NCBI RefSeq assembly: GCF_900101595.1
Contig: NZ_FMYY01000001.1
Span: 378,072 to 442,071 of the forward strand
Reading direction: 5' to 3'
From: Paenibacillus sp. cl123
Lineage (GTDB): Bacteria > Bacillota > Bacilli > Paenibacillales > NBRC-103111
Length of the DNA stretch: 64,000 bases
Positions 25,290 to 33,835 of this stretch are shown piece by piece (position 1 is the first letter of the stretch; the number at the start of each line of letters is the position of its first letter). Made by a program: the position numbers and the translations under genes. The notes under the pieces were generated by a model. That model searched no databases, was not told the origin of the DNA, and saw only the letters and a list, made by a program, of their open reading frames with translations.

Positions 25290-25609
25290 AGGCGAAAGGA
25301 CACTGCGAGAAATTCGACCAGTGGATTCGCCGCAGGTTACGCATGTGCTTATGGAAGCAATGGAAACGAATGCATACCAGAATCAGTGAGCTCCGGGCAC
25401 TCAGCGTCCCAGAATGGGCATGTTTTGTCATGGCTAACTCCAGATGCGGAGCGTGGGAAATGTCTCGAAACACAAACAACGCCCTTCCGACTTCCTATTG
25501 GGAATCGAAAGGGCTGAAAAGCTTTGTTAACCTTTTGGAACCGCCGTATGCGGACCCGAATGTACGGTGGTGTAAGAGGACGGAGGTTAGGCGCCCCCTC
25601 CAACTCGAT
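25290..25609 (+). pseudogene. Group II intron 3' remnant (maturase C terminus and domains V-VI)
   Basis: The frame from about 25307 reads EKFDQWIRRRLRMCLWKQWK, then RISELRALSVPEWACFVMAN and SYWESKGLKS, the C-terminal maturase region of an LtrA-type intron protein. It is followed by a domain V-like hairpin (CCGCCGTA ... TACGGTGG, 25541-25570) and a domain VI-like stem with CTCGAT at the intron end. All upstream domains and the reverse transcriptase are missing, and a stop codon lies just before the preserved part, so it is a dead fragment. Confidence 0.8.
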
Positions 25610-25618
25610 TAAATTCTA

Positions 25619-26074
25619 TCAAAAAATTGCCGGGCTTAAGAAGTATAATGCATTCGGGTCAAATGCGGCACTAGATGATTTAAAAACACCAAAATTGTAT
25701 CTTGTATTTGCTTCAACAGTAAATGACACCCATTCGTTATTGTTACCAGGATTTAGATCCGTCACCGTAACAGGCTCAGCATCATTCTTATTTACAACAA
25801 AAATGTAATGAAAGTTATTAGGATTTTGTAAGAGTACTGTCATTGTCCGACCACCATCGTTTGGCCCGGTCTGAATATAGTACCAGTCTTTATCAGATGC
25901 ACTATTTATCTTCCCCATTGCAATATCACCATATTGCATTTGTTGTGCGACATAGTAGTCATCGTTATAACCTGTATCAACGATAGTTGCAGCGAAAGCT
26001 GCTTGTGAAGTAAAAACTAATGAACCAAAAATGATACCAGTTGCCACAATTTTTTTAGCAATGCTCTTAACCAT
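25619..26074 (-). CDS. Secreted protein with PPC-like beta-sandwich
   Basis: A 151-residue exported protein. Residues 1-28 are a classical signal peptide (KSIAKKIVATGIIFGSLVF then AAFA cleavage). The mature part (about 120 residues) resembles a bacterial pre-peptidase C-terminal type sandwich: YVAQQMQYGDIAMGKINSAS, DKDWYYIQTG, TMTVLLQNP and TRYNFGVFKSS follow the family's pattern of a turn 'D-x-D-x-Y/F' and repeated strands. AGGAGG precedes the ATG. No enzyme domain is attached; it may be an adhesion or coat-associated protein. Confidence 0.75.
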   Translation of the reverse strand: MVKSIAKKIVATGIIFGSLVFTSQAAFAATIVDTGYNDDYYVAQQMQYGDIAMGKINSASDKDWYYIQTGPNDGGRTMTVLLQNPNNFHYIFVVNKNDAEPVTVTDLNPGNNNEWVSFTVEANTRYNFGVFKSSSAAFDPNALYFLSPAIF

Positions 26075-26597
26075 TTCAATTCCTCCTAAAATTTAAATAT
26101 TTACATCCCAAATTTTACTATTTTATAAATATTAATTCCAATTAAAGTAATTTATTGAAGTTAATATATTATATATTTTCTCTTATTACAAATATTTACT
26201 TATATTGTGCTCGGGTGGAAAATTATTTGCTGTTGATGAAATGGAATGAAAAAAGCAGATTTTATGACTTTAGATCCTCTTTCTTTGATACTAGGAATTG
26301 TGAAGAGTTTTACAGAAATCATTATTCTAAGAAGTTTGCAGAGCGCTGCAGCTGCACCTTTTCACCTGTTGCGCTCGGCTTTATTAGCGCAGGTTTTTGG
26401 TCGCGGGGATTGTCGGGCAAGTTATCAGCAGCCTTGTTAGCCACCAGTATTATTGGAATGCCGTTGCCGTAATTTACTCAGTGACTCTGCTATTGGTTAT
26501 CATGCGTTTGCCCAGAGAAGAGAAGAATTAATGGATTCCGTCACTCTTCAAGCAAAAAAATGATCAAAAGATTTGATAGCACGCCCGGACTCCTAGA
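26075..26597. other. Gene-free AT-rich stretch with a possible transporter remnant
   Basis: No intact gene. Near 26440-26531 the + strand reads AVIYSVTLLLVIMRLPREEKN and a stop, like the last helix of a membrane transporter, but upstream frames are broken. This fits the decayed state of the next genes. Confidence 0.35.
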
Positions 26598-27179
26598 TTA
26601 CCCCAACGACCGTTCGGAAAGCTCCGTTACGCTCTGAATAAAGGATTGCAATTCGTCTATAAATATTTTGGCAGCTTGCCCCATAAATTTATCCGTTCGA
26701 TATAGGATGCAAATATCCTGGCTTGGTGTAGGGTTGAGAAGCGTGACGGCTGTAATGTTATCGAGTTTCAGATAATGAAGCAGCAGCCTCGGAAGAATTG
26801 CCGCTCCTATCCCTTGTTCGACTAAGGACAGAAGTGTCGATAATGTAAAGGTTACGATTGTATGGTTCAATGCAATCCCTTTTTCTTGGCAACAGGAGTG
26901 GATGACTTTCGTAATCTGATGCTCCGGTCCGAACATGACCATTTTGAGCTGCTGTAACTGTTCGAAGGGGATTGCCTTTAACTTCGCAAAGGGATGGCTC
27001 GAATGGATGGCCAGAGCAAACTCTTCATGGAACAAAGGGATGACCGAGATGCGATCATCCGGATTCGCAGGCACAGTGGTAATGCCAAGATCCCTTGTGC
27101 CGTTGACAACCTGCTCATACACATCCACGGTTTCCGTCACGTGTATGGAAAGCTTGGGATATGTACGGATTGAATTGGA
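26598..27179 (-). pseudogene. LysR-family regulator, N-terminal part missing
   Basis: About 190 residues of the LysR effector-binding domain remain: YPKLSIHVTETVDVYEQVVNG, shown in part, then RDLGITTVPANPDDRISVIPLFHEEFAL, here also in part, GIGAAILPRLLL and VTLLNPTPSQDICILYRTDKF. The helix-turn-helix domain is absent and the upstream sequence (27180-27311) does not continue it. Without the DNA-binding domain it cannot act as a regulator. Confidence 0.8.
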
Positions 27180-27311
27180 CTTGTATGCTAAGAACTGCGT
27201 ATGATGCTAACGGACGAACAGACAGCGCGTAGCGAAGCGGAGAGCATCTATTGAGCCGAAGGCTTGAATATAGAAGGGAGCCAGCGTAGTAAGCCGACCC
27301 CCCGTGACGTT

Positions 27312-27822
27312 TTACATCAATCCGTTTTCACGTAACGAATAAAAGTTATGAAGCGACACGACAAGATGATCAAGGAGTTCCACGCCTAATATCTCGCCAG
27401 CTTCTGCAAGGCGCTTAGTAAGCTGGATATCTTCATGCGACGGTGTACAATCCGTGCTGGGGTGATTATGAATGGCGATGATCGATGCGGAGGCTTTAAC
27501 TATCGCTCGACGGTATGTCTCCCTTGGGTGGAACAATAGCGGCTGACAATGAGCCGACCGATATGCGCTCTTTCGATATCACATGGTTCTTGGTGTTGCA
27601 GCAGATTATCCAAAATTCCTCGTGCATCAGGTGTCCGACTTCGTATCTCATCAAGTCGAATGCATCCTTTGGTGAACGGATTACATATGTGTCATTTTTC
27701 GGCGTATTCAAGGCTCTTGCTAATTTCAATGCGGAAGTGATTTGCTTTGCTTTTGACCCGCCGATTCCTTTAACGGTTTGTAGTTCTGCTGATCCTTGTC
27801 GCGGGTTGCGGTGCAGATGCAA
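27312..27822 (-). pseudogene. radC remnant with frameshift
   Basis: Two frames together give a RadC protein: 27822-27530 encodes VKGIGGSKAKQITSALKLAR and SPKDAFDLM ... SVGSLSAAIV, and 27536-27312 continues HPRETYRRAIVK with HNHPSTDCTPSHED and ends LRENGLM. The frames switch near 27525, and the N terminus is lost where a lipoprotein fragment begins on the other strand. It is a diverged paralogue of the intact radC at 18051-18656. Confidence 0.85.
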
Positions 27823-28136
27823 CCGATTTTAGCAAGGATGGAGCCAAGACAAAGGTAAAGCAACTCATCACGGAAGATATCGGCGGCGATTACGGCCCCA
27901 AGGTAGCAAAGACGGTAAAGGTCACCATTTCCAAAGTTGAGAAAGGCGCTTCTGACGGCAGAATGTTTGTCAGCGGCAACGGTAGCTATAAACGTGACGG
28001 ATGGAGCGAAAACGGAGTGGAGTAGGAAAGCACGACAATGTTCAGCTTTGGATAGGAATTGCAGCACAATGGTAAGGACTGGACTGTAGTTAATAGGAAG
28101 ATGCACGAGGAAAAGGCTACATACAAAAATAAATAA
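27774..28136 (+). pseudogene. Degenerate lipoprotein gene
   Basis: The frame reads VVLLILVAGCGADATDFSKD, with a lipobox LVAGC, then VKQLITEDIGGDYGPKVAK and VTISKVEKGAS, but contains TAG stops at 28023 and 28053 before ending at 28134. The start of the signal peptide is missing. It directly precedes the PQQ-repeat lipoprotein gene and may have been its operon partner. Confidence 0.55.
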
Positions 28137-28150
28137 GTGGGGGAACCGCA

Positions 28151-29986
28151 TTGCGCAAATTGATCGTCTCAGCATTATTGCTAACAGGGTTACTTGCTGG
28201 ATGTAACAACAATAACGGCACAATAAACAGCAGTAGTCCAGTAATCAATCAAGGCAAGGCTATTGAAGGGATATCGAACGTCGCTTGGACGTACAAGACG
28301 GATGAAAAGGCCGCTGTCAGTCAGCCTTTAGTTACACAGGACACAATATACTTCGGAACCGATAAGACGCTGTATGCGGTCGATACGAAGTCTGGAACGA
28401 AGAAATGGACTCGCCCTATTAACGTACTCCCGTCCGTTCCTGCCTTGGCAGGGAATACGCTGATCTACAATGATAAAGACGGAATTCACGCCGTCAATGC
28501 CGACAACGGAGAGGAAATTTGGAAGTACGATTACAACCAAAAGGCTCCTCCCGAGCTTAAACCGAAAGCAACGATTGCTTCCCCCAACCGCGCATTTATC
28601 ACGGAACAGACTAACGGCGGGATTACCCTTAAAGCGGTGGACATCAAGACAGGCAAAGTAAGCTGGGAATACGGCAACGCTGTCCCCTTTGTCGGTCTTG
28701 TTCTCGCCGAGGATAAGCTGTATGTTCCAATCGACGGTGTGATTCGCATTATAGATGAAAAGAACGGGAAGGAAATCGACTCCATCAGCACGGATGCACC
28801 AATATCCAGTTTGAACGTCGCTAGAGATCAGCTTTTCTTTGTTGATATGGGCGGCAAGATCACTGCATTTGATTTGAAGTCCAAAAAGCAGGCATGGCAG
28901 TATAGTAATGAAGCATTCGAAGTGCCCAATGCTCCTACTCTAACCGTACTCAAAGATAAGGTGATTGCTTCCGAAGTGAAAAGCGGCCTAGTGGTCGGTA
29001 TCGATGCTAAAGCGGGCAAAGAGCTATGGAAGATCAAGATGGGTGACGGGAAGTACCGTGCTACGCTCCCCTGGATTATTACGCAGCCTTCCGCACTTGG
29101 AGAAACATTATACATCGGTACTTGGGGCGGCGAGAATGATAAGGCTAAAGGTACTCCAGCATACTCCGATTTGATAGCAATTGACGGTAACAAGGGAACG
29201 GAGCTATGGCGGCAAAAGGTCGATGACTTCATTATGTACCCCCCAGCCTTCAATAACGGTCAGACTATCATTACCAACATGTATCAATCCGTGACAGCGT
29301 ATAATGAAGGAAAGGTCACAGTACAAGCGGCGGCAGTAGAGCCGAAGCCATTCGTAGAAGCATCAGCCACTAACAAGCCTGTGCCTGATGAAGCATCAAC
29401 GGAAGATGTGGAATATGAACTTAAGGACTTTGAAGGAAACTGGAAATCAGATAAACAAGCCTTCAAAATTGCTTTTACAGATAGCGACACTGGTATTATT
29501 ACCTTCTACGATCAAGGCGAGGAGAAAGCTATTCGGTTCGAGTACAAGAAACCTGTATCTGAATACAACTGGGTAATGCTGCTTGTCGGCGCAGATAAAA
29601 AGCCGATTAGCATAAGGCTGAGCGATAAGGACACGCTTGGCTATGCAGATGAGAAAATGAGGGATTCACTCAAGAGACAGGACGAGACACAAACGCCGAG
29701 CGATTCCGCTAAAGCACTTATCAGCGGATTTGAAGGAAAATGGTGCGATTCCTTTCAAGCTCTATGCTTTGAACTTAAATTGACCGATGTGAACAAGGGT
29801 ATGCTCGACTATTATCAAGAGCGCGATCCGATCAAGGAATCTTTCGATATTACCTACATGGATGAATACAGAATCGACATTAAGATCGAAGGTTCAAAGC
29901 TGGCTACCATTAGCTTGAGCAAAGATAAGATGATAATGACATACGAGACAGATTCATTGACTGAAATGATGACAAGACAGGAATAG
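28151..29986 (+). CDS. PQQ-repeat (BamB-like) lipoprotein
   Basis: An exported lipoprotein of 611 residues. The N terminus MRKLIVSALLLTGLLAGC is a signal peptide with lipobox LAGC. Residues about 40-390 form a beta-propeller of PQQ-type blades, with repeated units such as DTIYFGTDKTLYAVDTKSGTKKW, shown in part, and ADNGEEIWKYD, AGKELWKIKMG and GNKGTELWRQKV. The C-terminal part holds two related domains of about 85 residues (starting DFEGNWKSDKQAFKIAF and GFEGKWCDSFQALCFEL), separated by a linker. No catalytic residues of PQQ enzymes are evident, so a scaffold or binding role is more likely. The start is TTG with GTGGGGG upstream. Confidence 0.85.
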   Translation: MRKLIVSALLLTGLLAGCNNNNGTINSSSPVINQGKAIEGISNVAWTYKTDEKAAVSQPLVTQDTIYFGTDKTLYAVDTKSGTKKWTRPINVLPSVPALAGNTLIYNDKDGIHAVNADNGEEIWKYDYNQKAPPELKPKATIASPNRAFITEQTNGGITLKAVDIKTGKVSWEYGNAVPFVGLVLAEDKLYVPIDGVIRIIDEKNGKEIDSISTDAPISSLNVARDQLFFVDMGGKITAFDLKSKKQAWQYSNEAFEVPNAPTLTVLKDKVIASEVKSGLVVGIDAKAGKELWKIKMGDGKYRATLPWIITQPSALGETLYIGTWGGENDKAKGTPAYSDLIAIDGNKGTELWRQKVDDFIMYPPAFNNGQTIITNMYQSVTAYNEGKVTVQAAAVEPKPFVEASATNKPVPDEASTEDVEYELKDFEGNWKSDKQAFKIAFTDSDTGIITFYDQGEEKAIRFEYKKPVSEYNWVMLLVGADKKPISIRLSDKDTLGYADEKMRDSLKRQDETQTPSDSAKALISGFEGKWCDSFQALCFELKLTDVNKGMLDYYQERDPIKESFDITYMDEYRIDIKIEGSKLATISLSKDKMIMTYETDSLTEMMTRQE

Positions 29987-30101
29987 CGCCCATGCGGCGC
30001 TATTGGTATATTAGGAATATCTTGCACAAAATCTTGAAACAAATTACACTTGTTTTTGTTGCATTCAACAAGTTTTTTTCAATGCCTAAAAGTAAAAGGA
30101 G

Positions 30102-30782
30102 ATGTTACCTTTGACTCCAGAAGAGTTACTGGAAGTATTGAAACGGTACAGTGACTACACTGCGGCTGTGCCAACTGGTTCTGAGTTATTCTTTAAATGG
30201 GCGCCTATAGTTTCTCCTATTGCATCGCTTATACTAGTTCCTTTATCTATATTCGTAGTTTATTGGAATGTGGACAGAACCCAAAAAAAGAATAGAGAAA
30301 ATGATATCTTGAAGCAAAGACGCGATCTGGAATTGAAATCAGCAGAAGAGATGTTGGAGGAATTGACTAAAGTAAAGATAACCTACCAGGACATAATTGG
30401 AATCAAGCTAATCTACGAAATGTTCATATCAATTGGCTCAACAGTAACTGTGGACTCTGTTAAAACTCATATTGCTAAGTGCATGGTAGAGCAACATAAG
30501 GTTACTAATTCAGTTGCATCACAGTTTAGAAAAAGAAGAGTCATATTAAGAGATTTAAATAGCGACATAGAAAAAGTATTTAATTGTGGATCAGATATGG
30601 GGGATAAACTAAATCAATTTTATAAATACTTTTCGAGCGAGCCAGGTCACACTGATAATGAAATCATGCAAAGTGCTGCTATTATAAGCCAAAACGCTTT
30701 GGATTTAACAGACCATTTAAACCAGATAATTGATAAGCTTCAAGATAAATATTTTGCACCTTTGTTTGTCGAGAAATCTTAA
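30102..30782 (+). CDS. Single-pass membrane protein with coiled coil, unknown family
   Basis: A 226-residue protein with one membrane segment (about residues 28-51, VSPIASLILVPLSIFVVYW) followed by a long charged helical region (KKNRENDILKQRRDLELKSA) that should form a coiled coil, then a helical cytoplasmic domain. ATG 30102 has its AAAAGGAG directly adjacent, so TTG 30111, nine bases after the site, may be the true start. It is followed 70 bases later by an HNH protein gene in the same direction. I do not recognise the family. Confidence 0.65.
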   Translation: MLPLTPEELLEVLKRYSDYTAAVPTGSELFFKWAPIVSPIASLILVPLSIFVVYWNVDRTQKKNRENDILKQRRDLELKSAEEMLEELTKVKITYQDIIGIKLIYEMFISIGSTVTVDSVKTHIAKCMVEQHKVTNSVASQFRKRRVILRDLNSDIEKVFNCGSDMGDKLNQFYKYFSSEPGHTDNEIMQSAAIISQNALDLTDHLNQIIDKLQDKYFAPLFVEKS

Positions 30783-30852
30783 TTTGGACCTATCATGTTA
30801 CAAGCATTCAAAGGTACGGCGGCAGAACGAGGAGCGACATTAATAATAATTA

Positions 30853-31707
30853 GTGAACCACTATATGTTTTATAAAGAAGGTGTGTGCGTGCATTATCTT
30901 AAATTTAAAAGGGAACAGACAGGGAAATGCAACATATGCGGTAAAATCGAAAAGCTGACATGGGATCATGTTCCTCCTAAAGGTGGCCAAGCCTTTAACG
31001 ATATTGAGCAGGAATCCATCTTCCAATACTTGGCTGGTAGCAATGGAGAACGTAGATATCAGTTTTCTCAGAACGGAGTCAAATATAGAACGATTTGTAG
31101 CAACTGTAACAATGCATTATTAGGAGCAAAGGCCGATCCTGTTCTTAATGAACTTGCAGCGGATGTCATGCTTATGATTAAAACCAGGCTTACACTGCCA
31201 CAAGCGACGATTCATGTTAAGACAAAACCCGCACTAATTTGTAAATCTCTACTCGGTCACATGCTTTCAGCAACTGGTGATTTCGGCATGAGCAAGATTG
31301 ATGATAGGTATCGGGAGTACGTATTAGATGAGGCGATGATTATTCCTAAAGGAATAAAGGTGTTCTATTGGATATATCCGTATATGAGCCTAAAGGTAAT
31401 TAGAGATATAGCAATGCCCCGATACAGAGGTGAATGGAGCGATTTTAGCAGAGGGGGCGTCGGTATGTTCAGCATACTTAAATATCCCCCTGTCGGTTAT
31501 TTGGCTACAGATTTGAATGAATACGAAGGGTTACATGAATTGACTCAGTACTGCGGAAGTAGCTTGGATGATGAGGCAGAAATACCTTTCAGATTAGATG
31601 TGATACAGCCTGAATACTGGCCTGAGGCTGGAGAGGATAACTTCGTCATGGGAGGAGAAGGCTTGGGGAATGGAGTGTCTGCCAGACCCCGTAGTAAACG
31701 AAAGTAG
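30853..31707 (+). CDS. HNH-like zinc-binding protein
   Basis: A 284-residue protein with an N-terminal HNH-type module: CNICGKIEKLTWDHVPPKGG (about residues 26-45), then CSNCNNALLG (about 86-95). The WDHVPPK motif gives the catalytic His and the two CxxC pairs bind zinc. The remaining 180 residues, with Tyr- and Trp-rich strands, are not recognised. The true start may be GTG 30889, which has AGAAGG eight bases upstream and lies 12 residues in. With the preceding membrane protein it could form a two-gene system. Confidence 0.7.
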   Translation: MNHYMFYKEGVCVHYLKFKREQTGKCNICGKIEKLTWDHVPPKGGQAFNDIEQESIFQYLAGSNGERRYQFSQNGVKYRTICSNCNNALLGAKADPVLNELAADVMLMIKTRLTLPQATIHVKTKPALICKSLLGHMLSATGDFGMSKIDDRYREYVLDEAMIIPKGIKVFYWIYPYMSLKVIRDIAMPRYRGEWSDFSRGGVGMFSILKYPPVGYLATDLNEYEGLHELTQYCGSSLDDEAEIPFRLDVIQPEYWPEAGEDNFVMGGEGLGNGVSARPRSKRK

Positions 31708-31749
31708 CGTTTGAAGCAAGCACTATCTGTCAATCCATAATAAACAAAG

Positions 31750-31780
31750 GCTGCGGAGAGTCAAATTCTCACGCAGCCTA
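31750..31780. terminator. Hairpin after the Rpn-family gene
   Basis: AGGCTGCG and CGCAGCCT with an inner AGAG/CTC pairing form a stem between two converging genes. T-runs are weak. Confidence 0.5.
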
Positions 31781-31786
31781 AAGCAT

Positions 31787-32635
31787 TCAATGTGTTCGTC
31801 TCAAGCTGTTTAGTTGCTCGGCGGAAAGTCCAGTCAGTTCTGCGATGATTGCAATGTCCATACCTTTATCCAGCATGTTCTGGGCAACTTCTAGCTTTTC
31901 TTTGGAGCGACCAATGGACTCGCCTTCTGCCCTAGCACCTTCCAACATGGAAGCTTCATCATGCAGGGCTTTTTGTCTCATCTCGTACATGCGACGTGCT
32001 TCTGCATCCTGACTGAGATATTCCAATGCGGTCATTGCTTTACCCAAAGTTGGTTCGTTCACTTTCAACACCTCCCAGTTCGTCGTGTCTTCGCTTTTCA
32101 GAAATAGCAGCCAGTTGAGCAAGCCGCCTTCATTGGGTATGCTTTGCGTATTCAACTTGGATAGCTCCATGATGTGAATTTCGATGTCGTCGATCAGTGT
32201 AATGCCGCTATGGTCTTCCCGTAGATGGAAAATGTTATGGTAACGGTCATTAGGTAGAATGGAGAAGTTAAGGATATTGATCGTGACGCATTTCCGAAGC
32301 TGCTTGTAGGACTGTCCCTCTTCAAGTTGCCCTGCATATTGCCTACTCCAGTAGTACAGCGTACGTTTTTCATTGTCGTATTTGTTAAACAACTGCATTT
32401 CTATATTAATTAGCTTTCCTTCTGTCGTCTTAGCTTGGATGTCAAAGATGGATTGCTTATCGCGCGGCGAATCCTTATCCGTATACGGATTCATCAGGAC
32501 GATCTCGGTCAACGGCGGCTCTCCAGCCTCCATAAAGGTTCTGTTAAGGAAGGCGAGCAGGATATCCTTATTTTCTTCGCTGCCAAAGATGCGTTTGAAG
32601 ACGAAATCGTTCTTGGGGTCAAGCAGGTCATGCAT
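31787..32635 (-). CDS. Rpn-family recombination-promoting nuclease (PD-(D/E)xK)
   Basis: A 282-residue protein of the Rpn/'transposase_31' family. LLDPKNDFVFKRIFG at the N terminus is the family hallmark; the nuclease core follows with SIFDIQAKTTEGKLINIEMQ, where the Asp and the E-x-Q give the PD-(D/E)xK centre. The C-terminal third is helical with a terminal helix typical of the family (LDKGMDIAIIAELTGLS). Related proteins cut DNA and stimulate RecA-independent recombination; some act in phage defence. ATG 32635 is chosen, with TTGGAG nine bases upstream. Confidence 0.9.
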   Translation of the reverse strand: MHDLLDPKNDFVFKRIFGSEENKDILLAFLNRTFMEAGEPPLTEIVLMNPYTDKDSPRDKQSIFDIQAKTTEGKLINIEMQLFNKYDNEKRTLYYWSRQYAGQLEEGQSYKQLRKCVTINILNFSILPNDRYHNIFHLREDHSGITLIDDIEIHIMELSKLNTQSIPNEGGLLNWLLFLKSEDTTNWEVLKVNEPTLGKAMTALEYLSQDAEARRMYEMRQKALHDEASMLEGARAEGESIGRSKEKLEVAQNMLDKGMDIAIIAELTGLSAEQLNSLRRTH

Positions 32636-32683
32636 CCGAATCAACTCCAATCCTTGTCATTATTATTATACCATGATTCCCAT

Positions 32684-32998
32684 TTATGTTGCATAGTGAC
32701 GCGCCGCGCATCGCATTATCTCGTCTTTCAGGTCGTCGCCGTCTTCCCTTAGCTTCATGAGGCGAGCTAGGAATACCTTGTCTGTTCTTACAGCGGCCAG
32801 TTCAACCCGTAAAACCAGTTCAATATTCGTAATAGCAGAGACAGCATTCTGTACCGTCTCGTAGTCCAGCGTAGCCGCAGAGTGATAAATGTTATCCAAA
32901 ACAGCATTGATCATCTCTTCGCATGTTTCAATTTGAGTGTACAGTCGGTCTTCATCAAGCAATAGCGCTTCATATTTACGGGTCGAGTTTTGTTCCAT
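32684..32998 (-). CDS. Small helical protein of unknown function
   Basis: 104 residues, almost all predicted helix and strongly charged (DEDRLYTQIETCEEMINAVL, KLREDGDDLKDEIMR). No membrane segment, no recognised domain. It is 48 bases upstream of the Rpn gene on the same strand and may be co-transcribed with it. Confidence 0.6.
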   Translation of the reverse strand: MEQNSTRKYEALLLDEDRLYTQIETCEEMINAVLDNIYHSAATLDYETVQNAVSAITNIELVLRVELAAVRTDKVFLARLMKLREDGDDLKDEIMRCAARHYAT

Positions 32999-33084
32999 TG
33001 GACAGGACTCCTTTATTCGTTTTAGGGAAAAAGAAAAGAGACTCCATAACAGAGCCTCCTATAACAAGAGATTTGAGCTGAGGG

Positions 33085-33666
33085 GTGATCACAATCATGA
33101 TCACGAACCCTAGATTATCGACGGAAATTCGAGGATACAACAGAGCATACCGAAGTCCGAAAACCCGCATAGGAGTAGGCTTTCGGACATATGGGTACAC
33201 AGCAGGAAACCGTGCTAAGCAAGGGTTATACCATAAATGGGAGTTTACGTATGATGCCGCACGAAACGTGTATGTGTGTCCGCAAAAACAGGAATTGCCC
33301 TACCGGACAACCGACAGGAACGGCTACCGTCATTACGTGTCGGATTCGAAGGTCTGCTCCAGTTGTCCGATGCTTCAGAAATGCACACGATCCCGAAACC
33401 GCCGGAAGATCGTCACCCGGCACATTTGGGAGGCTAGCAAGGAGAATGTACGGGCAAACCGGCTGAGCAAATCCGGAAAACGCTTGTACCGCAAACGAAA
33501 AGAAACGATTGAGCGAAGCTTCGCGGATGCTAAACAGCTCCATGGGTTTCGCTATTGCCGTTTGCGGGGGCTGCGGAATGTGACGGAGCAAGCGCTCATG
33601 ACCGCAGCGGTGCAGAACATGAAAAAGATCGCCTTCCATCTGGAGCGGAAGGCGAAGGAGGCCTGA
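33085..33666 (+). pseudogene. IS1182-family transposase, C-terminal fragment
   Basis: The 190-residue frame carries the C-terminal part of an IS1182-type DDE transposase: [33 protein letters not shown] (zinc ribbon) and [20 protein letters not shown], which contains the final catalytic Glu, then MKKIAFHLE. The N-terminal half with the first two catalytic Asp residues is missing, so the copy is dead. Its end is marked by an inverted repeat at about 33709-33740. Confidence 0.85.
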
Positions 33667-33708
33667 CTCCATCTCTGCCCCAAAAAAACTCGTTCAAAAC
33701 ACGAAAGA

Positions 33709-33740
33709 AACCCAACGTCTTAACAAAACGTGGGGTTTCT
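33709..33740. terminator. Inverted repeat at end of IS1182 remnant
   Basis: GAAACCC-A-ACGT and ACGT-G-GGGTTTC pair around a short loop just after the transposase fragment. It may be the element's own terminator or its terminal repeat. Confidence 0.5.
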
Positions 33741-33835
33741 CGTCAATCTGGGAGGGCTTACGCCCTCCAATGAAATTTCAGTTCTCTACTCTACATTGAA
33801 CGTTAACTAATCGGAATTAAGCCAAGTATAAAGAT

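Noticed and set aside
26155-26472. Rightward frame of 105 residues in the AT-rich gap
   Set aside because: Frames break repeatedly and only the last helix-like stretch resembles a transporter; no intact gene.
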